This document shows positions 32,150 to 42,154 of a DNA stretch of 64,000 nucleotides, in pieces; positions within the stretch are counted from its first letter, which is position 1; every line of letters begins with the position of its first letter. The position numbers and the translations under genes were made by a program. The stretch covers positions 30,073,622 to 30,137,621 of the forward strand of contig JAKTNV010000009.1 of the NCBI GenBank assembly GCA_022747635.1, written 5' to 3'. This DNA is from Hetaerina americana. Taxonomy: Eukaryota > Arthropoda > Insecta > Odonata > Calopterygidae. The notes under the pieces are model-generated. The model had not been told where the DNA came from. It made no database searches and worked only from the letters and a program-made list of their open reading frames with translations.

Positions 32150-35100
32150 TCAAAGGGGTGCGGGGAAAGGAACGAGCCAAATGATTTTAAAAAAATCATA
32201 GGGCTGGCTGGTGAATTATAAAATAGGTTGGTTTGGAAGGACAAGGTTCCAAGTAACAGGAAATATCTCGGTGGATAATGAAAAGCTTTTTGTAGTTCCA
32301 CAGGATTTGCTAACTCAGCCGATACCTGCGTCTTGGTGCATTTCCGCAGAAATTATATATTTTTGAAGGGGGCATGGTAGTCACATGGTAGACTTGAGAG
32401 CTAAGTGATGGATAAGAGCTATTAGCGACCAAAAAACGCGAAATGACCAAATCTCTGATGCGGTAGTTTCATACGTGCCACACAATGAGGCAGAAACTTC
32501 CTCCTTGAAAGTTTTGCTGAAGCACAAAAAAATGTAGGTGTTCTCATTAAAAGAAGTCATCGGTTATCACGTAATTCAGGCTAATTAAAAAAGGAATTCA
32601 AAAGAAAATTTTTGAATGTGTGAGGGAGCGAAAAAAATAATACATTTTCAATGCATATCATTTTTTTGTCGATCTATCTGTGGATGTTTGAAAGGGTTTT
32701 CAAGATTTAAAATCGCATTGTTCCTGAATTACTTAAGATCGTGAAAGGCAGAATTAATGAAACTGAGATGTCGATTTCGAAAGGGAAACAATTAATCTTG
32801 AAATGACTTAGAAAGCTCGATGATGGTAATATTTGTACATTTTCATGAAACTTTACATGGTGTTTTTGCAGATGTAATTTCAGTTTATAGTGATTAGTTT
32901 TAGTTAGACCTAATCCAATTTCCCTTGGAATATTTCTGCATGCAAATACTATTTTCAGGGTGTGATGCATACAGGTACTTCAACTTAAACTGCATCATTG
33001 AAATTGAAAATCTTATACCCACGCTATTCCCCTCAAATCGTTTCAAAAGCTTGAAGAGGAAATATGTAATACATCTTTAGGGTTTCCCTCTCTTTTAGTG
33101 GTGTTCGTGCATAGTGCGCGGGATAAACTAATCTTTGCCTCTGTCTGTTCCATGCCATATCTTTGTAATATTGCCAACTATCGTCTTATCGAACTTGCTG
33201 ATGTTTTGGGGTGTTTAGGTCGTTTTCTCAATTGACTCGTCAAAAAATGGGAAAAGTGAAATGAATCACAAACACCGTGCTGATGTGACGAATCCTGATT
33301 TTTTTATATTGAAAGAATGAACATTAGTGTATGCTGATCATTAATTAATATAATATGGCTGGTAGCTGCCTTGCTTATTTAGTCCCTCTTTACTCCGGGT
33401 GGTAGAGATTCATTTAATCATATTATAGTTTTTAACTGTATCCCAGAGTATTTATTCCCTTTACCTTTCTATTCTATTTCCCTTGTTCCTTATTACCTCT
33501 TCCTCGAGATTCCTTAGGTAATAGTCCCTCGGTTTCCCTTCCGTAGATATTCCACCAGTAATTACCACTGTTAAACCTCGCCCAATCCTTCTAAATGATT
33601 TCACATCTACATCCACACTCTACACATTCACATTCTTCATCTACATCCATCCAAATTCCTTTTTTCTGGAAGGTTTCGCAGCATTCTCGTGTTGTGTGCA
33701 CTTTCTCTTTTTTCGTCTTTCCCCTGATTTTCATCAATGGTCTGCGGCATTTTCGAAAGTCCAGTCCTACCCGATCCTCTCCTTCATCTCTCCCAAATAA
33801 ATACGAGAGAAGAAAAAAGTCCCTTATTCAGCGAATATAGCTGTAGCATGTTGTATAGGCAAATGAACCACGCAGTAAATGAATTATTAATCATTTGGAA
33901 ATTACTTCTGGTACAATTTGAGTGAGGCACTTGCTATCATGATGCAATTGCCTATAAATAGCTGTCGCAGGCGTGGGTGACTGTAAAATACTTCGTCTTC
34001 ATCACAAGCGAGGTCGGAGAATAATTTTCTCACAGAGGATTTTGGCAAATTAAAAACGCCGGTAAACAATCATAAGAGTAACAGAAAGGCATGCGCATCG
34101 GAGCGCTTAGTTCTGAGATGAGAGACAAATTTGAGTATCAGAAACATCATGTTTGTCTGATCATCACCCTGATGGTGATTTGGTTTTCTAAAAGTGATAT
34201 TATCCGGCGAAAACTATGTGTCGATGCGAATAGGTAACCATTTAATTAAATTCGGCAGAATCGGAATAATATTTTTCACTTGAATTTCATTTGCTCAAAT
34301 GTGACCTCAGTAAAACGACTCTTCATTCGAGGATAAGAAAAAGGTTTAGTTTTTAGATATTTCCCGGAGGTCCTTCGTGATAGTCCTGCGTCATCTTCAC
34401 ACACATTCAATATATACAATAGGTGTACGTATTTGTATGCGCAAGTCATCCTGCGCCTTTTTAATGTAGGCTCAAGGCCACTGGAGATGACAGTTACCCT
34501 ACTTCATTTTTATGAATGGCCTCCACTGGCATTCATTGTTTTTTTCCCATTCGTCTCCGCTCTCTGCAGCATTAAAGGCTTTTTTTCTTCCGTAAGGAAA
34601 AGGTAAGAGGAAGAAATACTCATATTCCTGAATTTTTAAAAATATGTATGTCGCCGCCTATTTTTAAGACTCACCATTCATCACCATTTAAATCACCATT
34701 CATACTTAGTTTGACCTAAAATGCATATTGCGTCAACCAAGCAAATATATTCAAACTTGCGTGTCTTGATGTTTTTATCAGCCAGTTGTTTTTTGCTCGC
34801 AAAGGGTGCCAAAAATCTATGTAACCCCCGCAAAACAAGGCTAAACCGCTCACAATCTAAGATGGTTCTAAAGGTGAAGAGGCTTTCGTAAAATACGAGG
34901 AGGAACATGGAAATGAGAAACTAAGGGGAATGATGAAAAAATGATGTGATTAGGAGAATATCTTAGGGGGAATTACTTTTAAAAAACCATATGTAAAAGA
35001 GAGGAAAGCAGTCACGGTACAAGAGAATAAGCATCGGAAGGAATGGAGGAATCAGCCACTCATCCAGATTGAAATACAGCTAATAGTTGATGTAAGAAAG

Positions 35101-35811
35101 ACCTTTACAGCAGTAGTTATTGAATTACTAATCATGCTCCAATGGTGAGGTGATTTTGCGCCATGGAATCATTTTTTATATCCCTATCGTTATGATATAA
35201 CTTACGCCAAAAAAACATGATTTGTATCCGCGATTTTCGAGTTGAACCGACAGCGTGAAGCCCGCAGAGCTGAAGGAATTTGAAGAGTGTCAAGATTAGG
35301 TAACGAGCATAGGAGCTCGTATATTTATGACTCTGTTCTACCGTTCCTCGGTGGAATTTCTCCATTGTATAGATAATAGAAACACAGCAATTCCATAATT
35401 AATATTTATTGCCGGCGGGTCACTGTGTGGCATCGCAGAAAAAAATGGGTAAGCTTGTTTTATGGTTTAAGGATCCGATATTTTTTCACCAACTTTCACC
35501 ACTTTGTTCTATCCTGTGCTATCATACATTGCTTACACTCATAATTTGTTTCGTACATTATCTTCTGTTCCTGTGGCCTCTAAGATTCCTCGTATTTGGA
35601 ATATCTTTAATCGTATATATAGGCGATTCGATTTTCATCCGTTCTCTCGATATGACCTTAAACTAAATAAGCACGCTTGTTCATATTCGTATTGTGCCGT
35701 AACAGCAAATTCACAATCTTTTACCCACTAATTAATAATGATTGTTATTCCACAAATTATAGTAGAACTTGGATTGATGTAGACTGAGCATCGCTACATT
35801 TCGAGACAAAT
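32150..35811. other. region upstream of the oxygenase exon, no gene recognised
   Basis: CpG-rich relative to the left half. It should hold the oxygenase promoter and start exon if these are close. I see no confident exon. Short ORFs lack family motifs. Confidence 0.45.
33953..33960 (+). promoter_or_regulatory. TATA-box-like TATAAATA
   Basis: TATAAATAG with GC-richer flanks on the + strand. No downstream coding exon was recognised, so this is only a sequence match. Confidence 0.15.
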
Positions 35812-35925
35812 AAAATTTGCACTTTTCCACAGATTTTTCCACAAATCTGTGGAAAAGTGCTAATTTTGTTTTTCTCATAATGACGAACTTCCACTACATC
35901 TTGCCTGAATCTGTTGAATGTAATC
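35812..35925. mobile_element. deleted Penelope-type foldback
   Basis: TTCCACAGATTT and AAATCTGTGGAA form a short inverted repeat around 35840. It is followed on the right by CGAACTTCCACTACATCTTG and CCTGAATCTGTTGAA, the outer segment shared with the foldbacks at 5785, 19677 and 47009. The hammerhead-like cores are absent here. Confidence 0.6.
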
Positions 35926-35939
35926 GCTACATTTCATAG

Positions 35940-36270
35940 CATCGTCTAACAACACACAACCTTAAACCCCACGCTACAATAAACCCTTCTTCAATTCCGC
36001 ATACTTCCTTCCTTCCTTCATTCCGTCCGTCCAACATGCTTATCCTAATACTACCCACTCCCGCCCTTGACCTTCGTCCTCCTCTCTATGTCAGAGTACT
36101 CTTAACCTTTCATCCCCAATTAAAATGCTCTGCATCCACCTTTTCCGCTTCCTTTGGAATTATTCCAACAATTTCCTCTCCTCCCCTCATACCATTCCAA
36201 ATACCTCTTCGTTGGTTTGCCCCCTCATTAACATCATTGCATTTACATTGTACGTGTTGTACGTGTAAAT
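35940..36270 (-). mobile_element. LINE 3' end (degenerate)
   Basis: The pyrimidine-rich order (CCTTCCTTCCTTCATTCCGT, TTCCAACAATTTCCTC, TACCTCTTCGTTGG) mirrors 9560-9770, i.e. the antisense of the LINE reverse-transcriptase C-terminus. Frames are broken. Confidence 0.6.
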
Positions 36271-36514
36271 GGGCGTAGACCTCCAAAAATACGGGAAGAT
36301 TCAGGATTGGATGTCGGAATTCAGGGCCGGTGGTCGCAATTCATTATTGGCCGCCAAAAGTTCAAGATTAGCTTAGGGCCTACAAGAGCTTTATTGGCGT
36401 GCTTTATGCCTTGTGTCGAAAGTTTCCTTTGAACTTGCTGTGATAAATTATTAATATGCATCAGAATATTTGTTCTAGGGGTCGGATTTAAAATTTCCTA
36501 ATTGAATTCCACCA

Positions 36515-37169
36515 TTAGCAAGAGCCGAACGCGCGGAGAGCCTTAAAACCCCATTTCGGTATGCTGACACGGGCCTTCGTGACATGCCCATTAGTAGGTA
36601 CTTCTTTCCGTCCGAGCTCATTTTCTCCATCCTTCTTCAAGTCCGCATCTGGTAAGCCGGTAACCTTCTTGCATCCTCCTCCTGTAGCGTCCACTTCGGA
36701 TGGCCGCGTGTCCTCGTTGCAAGGGAAGAAAAACGCCTTCCGCATACTGCTTAGCCACGGGTATTTTTTTTCCTTCCGCCTCCCGCCATCGCTCAGGGGC
36801 GAGCGAGAGGCACTCTCGGCACGCTTGCACAATCGACGCATTAGGCAGGGGCATCCCACTTCTCCTGACGTCCGAGCGCACGAGCCCAGCCGCAGCAATG
36901 AGAATTGCCTTTGCACGCCTTTGGTTTCCAACAATTTTTATCGTCGTACCTCCGTAATTAGCCTTAATGAGGAGGGAGAAAGCGTGCCCTTGCGGGGGAA
37001 AAGCAAGCTGATTCACCCAACTGGTGAGGCTTTTGATTCCATGGGTTGGAAAATAAGAATGTCTGTCCAGTTCACCAGAGTTTCGTTCTGGTCGAGGATG
37101 GACACTTCCACGGCTGTCCCTCTGGCCATAGTTTCGTTTTTTTCAGCACTACGCCAGAAAAGACTTTGA
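36515..37169. other. CpG-rich segment with overlapping open frames
   Basis: The longest open frame in the window (36561-37169, +, 202 codons) overlaps two - strand frames (36515-36934 and 36618-37016). None has a recognisable domain; all are Arg/Ser/Pro-rich as expected of GC-rich random sequence. It may be a CpG-rich 5' region or part of a repeat. I do not call it a gene. Confidence 0.3.
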
Positions 37170-37199
37170 GAAGCTACTTCGGGAAAACACTGTCGAGTT

Positions 37200-37924
37200 T
37201 ATGATCCCTCCCTTTCCATCTCCATTCAAGCAAAATAGCTTAAAATATTTAAGGGAAAAGTTAATTTTTGGCATCATTCTCTCACCCGCATTCTCGGGTG
37301 CATCACATGATATCGAGAGAGGGGTGGGAGGATTCGTGAAGGATCCCAATCTGATAGGGATCACATTGATCTGGATTCTTTGAATATAGCCAAGTTTCTT
37401 GTCGCGCATTTCAAGAATTAATATTGTAACTTCGTAAGCTTTTTGTAATTAAAAAAGAAAGTGAATAACGGGTATTTTTAAATTAATGGTATGAAATTTT
37501 GATTTGAAGTTAACCACTCATTAAGCGGTACGGGCAGTTCATTGTTTGTACATATGCAAATCACCCTTGCACTAATGACCTTTGGTAACTTTCAATACGA
37601 CCGTCCCAGTAATTATTTGAGTAATAATTTTATTTCTTGGGGTATGCTAATGATATTACTCTTTTGGAAAATTGTCACTGAACAAATTCACCGACTATGG
37701 CTGTACTTAAATAAGTTACGGACAAATTTAGGAGATTCTGGACAGCTCCCATTCCTTTCCCCATATGTGCTTGTCTAAATTAACAATACAATATGACTGC
37801 TCTTCGAATGCAATTCGAAAGCTGAAAAGATACTACGTAATCCATATTTTATTGAGGTTGTAACTTAGTTGAAATATTACAATGACTGGGAGAAGTAACT
37901 GAATTAGTATCAATTGCAAAATTT
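37200..37924. other. unassigned sequence
   Basis: Nothing was recognised. Confidence 0.5.
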
Positions 37925-38085
37925 CTGCTTTTGCACTAGTTAGACATTTATTTGCGACCGGTTTTGACAGAGAGAATGATTATCTGGCCATATTAAGAGG
38001 CCTAATGATTCTGTATCGAAATCGGTTGTAAATAAGTGTATATTTTGTGAAAAAGCGAAGTATTTTCTTACCGAAGTTAGATAGA
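37925..38085. mobile_element. decayed foldback with CGAAACCGGTY-type cores
   Basis: Left arm (- strand) contains AAAACCGGTCGCAAATAAAT. Right arm (+) contains CTAATGATTCTGTATCGAAA then TCGGTTGTAAATAAGT (38002-38036). The arms are inverted copies with substitutions. The right core keeps a GAT/ATC stem II and GTT (38025-38027), but CTAATGA and GAAAT are mutated. It is a second subfamily of the same foldback group, probably dead. Confidence 0.5.
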
Positions 38086-38089
38086 AAAA

Positions 38090-39180
38090 TGGAGAAGAAT
38101 AAAACTTAACATAGAGTTATTAGCTTGTCTAAAACTCATCTGACAGTTTCATCTGTGCTTCAATGTAATCCTTATTTACTTTATGTACGCTAACGGGTTA
38201 TCCTAATTTGAAAAAGAGTATAGGTAAAACATACCTTTTCGGGTGGGAGGTAGACAGGATTTATTATGCGGTATTTAGGTTAGGCCTATTAGATCCTATT
38301 AGTTGGTATCGTAATCCTTATTATCAACACGTAGTCGATGAAAATAAAACTAATACAATGGAATAAGTGACTGGTTGCTTATGATGGTGACTGTTCACTT
38401 ACCGATCCGCGAAAAAAATCAACAGTGGATTAGTGAGGGCTCCCTTTTGTCAACTTCCCTCGTCTTTGGATCATTCTCTAGGCAGTAGATGCTTCTTCTA
38501 GCAGGCAGAGGCGCCATTGATTTCTCTTCTCACTAACGTTGTTTTTTAAGGATTTTTTCCACTTTACACAAAATCAAATTCTCTGGTTCAATGTGTATAT
38601 TTGTCTATTTTAGTGAAATTAGGAAAACACGATAATCATTTCATTCGTAAATAGTTCCATTTCATATTCAATCAGCGAAAGAAATTGAGGTGTCCTTTGC
38701 CTCTCTGAAAAAGAGTCTGCCCTTAAGTTTCTACGTGAATCGGCGGGTAACGTTTAACAATTTATATTTCGGCAGAAAAGAGAAAACGCTTGATAATGGC
38801 TGAAAATTCGTGGAAGAGGAGTCAGATAGACAGGCGTAGTGTTGAAGCTAAGTGAACACTGCACCGTCCCGGTCGCGACATCCGAGTTTTTCGGCATGGT
38901 GTTAATTTTTCCAAGTTAGACCATTCTGAAGGAGAAAGAAATTCGGAGGCGTTTCTGTCTCCCGCAGAGGAACTTGAGAAGTCGAAGGACATCTAAGGCT
39001 GAATCATGCATAAAGCAACCTCGAGTGGACGAGGAGAAGTGGTGGTGGTGGGCTGTAAAACATTCAAATCCAGAATAGTTGGCAAAGGATTGCAAAATTA
39101 CAACACCACACGTATCACTTCCGAAAAGAGATCCACTTAGTTCACCCCCTGCCACACACACTGGCGGTGGCTTGCAGGGT
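38090..39180. other. unassigned sequence
   Basis: No gene or repeat was recognised. Confidence 0.5.
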
Positions 39181-39195
39181 GTATGTGTATATATA

Positions 39196-39243
<48 letters not shown>
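39181..39243. repeat. GT/TA microsatellite
   Basis: A short GT-rich start passes into an uninterrupted TA run of about 40 bases (39207-39242). Confidence 0.95.
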
Positions 39244-39246
<3 letters not shown>

Positions 39247-40332
39247 AAAATGACGAAATGCTGCGGAAAATGTAGTACAAGATTTAACAACATATCCTTT
39301 TACTCCTCTCTAGATCCTGTAAAAGGAAAATGAAAGCAACTGATTCATTTGCTCACACATTCAGAAATTTACATTAACCACGGGAGGGAGATGTAATTCA
39401 GGAGAATTTTGCAGTGTCCCTTTTTTTCATTTCTCTAGAGGCTATTTGAGCCGTCCAAGAAAGTGTGTACATATTTACAGCAGATATTTCATCCGTCTTC
39501 ATTATTCCACATGTAAAATTATAATCAAAATTAGCCTATTTGGTTAATGGCAACGCCTTTAAAGTTAGCATGATACTGTTGAGGGTAGCACACATTATTG
39601 TTGGTAGTAAAAATAGATGGATTTTTTAGCGAGTAATTATTTCAAAATTGCACTGTTGAACAAATTTGGCATATATAATGTAAAGTTCATTCTCAAATGA
39701 TAGTGAAATCGACGTCTAAAATTTCGATTTTTCCAAGTCCAAACTCACTCGTCAGAGCATTTTTAGCACATTTGAATATGAACTAACGTGTTGGAGCGCC
39801 TAACATGGTAACCTCCGGTAGTGTACCTGGTCCCTCTGTATGCCATCCCTGTCTTTCAGACGCTCTGCTTATGACTTATTCCACACAAAGTCTTCCTTCC
39901 GAGGGCCTTCAAGAAACATTACGATTCAGAACTCATCGCCGAGGATCGTCACTGTATTCGCAAACATTACCACATTCCAAGGGTTGACGTGCACGGAAAT
40001 TTCGATGCTCGATGCCTTACGGAGTGTGGAACACCCTACTCAGAAAAACTTGAACGTTCGGAGATTTGAACACTCGGCCGAAGCTGAAATTTTGACTTCA
40101 AATCTTTCACGCTGAAGAAATAATGTCGATATCTTCCAATAACTACAACTGTGAGCCTAAAACTACGAGTGTCCATCTTCCCAAAGCACATTTACAATCT
40201 ACAGATCTCACAGAATGTATTTATCATGATTACGCTTTTCATCACCTTTTTCAAGAAAATATCCCGAGATTTTCCTAAACCTTCCTTTCCTTTTTAATTC
40301 CATTCTCTCTCCAAAAAGATTTCCAACTCCAT
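39244..40332. other. unassigned sequence
   Basis: Two overlapping + strand open frames at 39805-40115 have no family features and look fortuitous. Confidence 0.45.
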
Positions 40333-40866
40333 GGTTTGTATAAAAATTATCGGGAAAAGTTTCGGAAAAATAGCTTTGTTTCAGATATTGCTACAATTTC
40401 TCAAAATTCTTCCAAGTACATCCCTTGAGCCTCGACACACTTTTAGCAGCGGCTTTTTCACGACTCGAAGGCTCCCTGGTAAGCTGATTCAGGAAGGTCC
40501 TTAAGGATACGCCTGCAAAATTCTTTGATGGCTGTTAGTGTCCAATGGTGGTGTCCTTTGAGGGAGAATTTCACTTTTGGGAATAAGAAATAATGTGCTG
40601 GTGCCAGGTCGGGACTCTACAAAAAGTCAGGGTCTTCTTTGCAGAAGGTCTTTGCAAGCAGACTATCGACTCTGTTTTGGTCGTCCATCAAGACCTTCGG
40701 GATGAGTTTAGCGCAGATCTTTCGCATCGCCAAATTTTCAGTGATAATGGTGTGTAGTCATCTTGTCAATCGATCTTTGATCATGCGCACACTCAAACGA
40801 CCGTCTGAATTCAGCACTTCACGCACACGTTAGGAAAAATTGTTACCGATACTTTTTATACGAACC
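40333..40866 (-). mobile_element. decayed mariner (SETMAR/GVQW-type transposase remnant)
   Basis: The ends are imperfect inverted repeats: GGTTTGTATAAAAATTATCG at 40333 and, on the other strand from 40866, GGTTCGTATAAAAAGTATCG. Inside, the - strand encodes RVREVLNSDGRLSVRMIKDR, then IITENLAMRKICAKLIPKVL, then SPDLAPAHYFLFPKVKF and KCVEAQGMYLEE. These are successive pieces of a mariner transposase: the helix-turn-helix linker and the DDE C-terminus around SPDLAP. The central catalytic part is deleted and stops are present. A full element is usually about 1.2-1.3 kb; this is 534 bp. It cannot move itself. Confidence 0.8.
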
Positions 40867-42055
40867 TTGTATTTAATCCTTTCCGAAGAGGTTAAAAATC
40901 AACGTCTGCCGGGGCAGGCAAGGTTTAGTTAGATGTTATATGAAGTTGATGTGATATCTAAACTACTTCAATTTTGCTCGTAACTCAAGGAAAATAAAAA
41001 AATAGTCAATTTCGTTACAACCCATGGAAGCACCAGCAGCCAGATATTTATCAGAGATATTACTCAGCTGACAAATAAAATGATTGGAATTTTGCATTTG
41101 CGGTGGGTTTAAAGGGTAAATTTGACCATTTATAACGGGGCGATTGAAGTTTTCTCTGTGACACTAGTGGTGGTCAGAAATGCATATTGAATGTACTATA
41201 TGTACATACGTAACATATGGCGCTCGTTCATATGTGTATGTATGTATATGAAAGTGCGCCCCTATAACTGTACCTCCCTATAACTAAACCATCCTATGAC
41301 TGAATGTTCGATAGCGCCAATTCATAAATATCTCCACACATTTTTGAAGAGATGTTTTTTCGCAAATAATGTACATGAATTCAGATCGTTTATTTGCTAA
41401 TATCTCCACTGGTCCTCCATTTGTTAGGTTTACTGATAGTGAACCTGGTGGGTTTTGCGCGGATTGTCTCCATTTGATGCTACTTTATGTTTATCTGTGA
41501 AGACTCCCTAGTGATGTAACCCCACAAAGAGAAATTGTTAAAATTTGAAAAGATAATTTGAGAAAGGGTTGAAGAGTTAACCTCGGAATATGCCAGAGTA
41601 GAGCCTGAAATTTTATGAGCATAGAATGAGAGAGGGATTACATCAATGGAGATGAGTAGGAGAAGTTTAGGAGAGCAGGATGAGAGTTACATAAAAATGG
41701 TACCTGAACTACGTTACGCAAGACCTCGAAGAGAAGAAGAGAGAAATTTGCAATTATGCTAAAGACGGAGTCACATGGAGCTGGCTGGTCATTTTCAATG
41801 ATCTCAGATGAGTGTAGGAAAATCGGTACAAGAGGCATAAGTAAGGATCGTTAGAAAACCACCAACTTTCTCAAACAGTTGGTTTGTCCCATGTGTATTT
41901 TATCTGTAGGTTATAATTTACGGTTCTGGAATGAAGCTTTTAGAGTTTATTTACCTTTATCAGACCTTTGATTTTTTATACATCTTTCACTTACTAAAGT
42001 TTTCCTGTCTAAATACATTTGTTTTCAGTGGCTTACCTCACACAAATGTCAAAAT
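40867..42055. other. unassigned sequence
   Basis: Includes a short TATG/CATA-rich stretch near 41225-41255. The rest was not recognised. Confidence 0.5.
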
Positions 42056-42154
42056 CTTCATTGAAATGTTCTTGTTATCCTTTTCAATCTTCATTGAAAT
42101 GTTCTTGTTATCCTTTTCAATCTTCATTGAAATGTTCTAGTTATCCTTTTCGAT
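42056..42154. repeat. 33-bp minisatellite, three copies
   Basis: The unit begins CTTCATTGAAATGTTCTTGT and ends TTTTCAAT. Copies are at 42056-42088, 42089-42121 and 42122-42154; the third has two changes. Because 33 is a multiple of three, open frames across it repeat 11 residues. I see no sign it is translated. Confidence 0.95.

Noticed and set aside
31884..32201. + strand ORF of 105 codons over the oxygenase first exon
   Set aside because: The opposite strand encodes ELPPWFDWDKFQ with a correct donor and phase; the + frame is its shadow.
36561..37169. 202-codon ORF as a real gene
   Set aside because: No recognisable domain, competing long frames on the other strand, and low-complexity Arg/Ser/Pro composition expected from GC-rich sequence.
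39207..39242. TA run as a promoter or origin
   Set aside because: It is an ordinary dinucleotide microsatellite with no supporting context.
39805..40115. Two overlapping + strand ORFs left of the 40-kb mariner
   Set aside because: Neither shows family motifs and they end well before the mariner end at 40333.
40639..40833. + strand 64-codon ORF
   Set aside because: It is the complement of the mariner transposase remnant read on the - strand.
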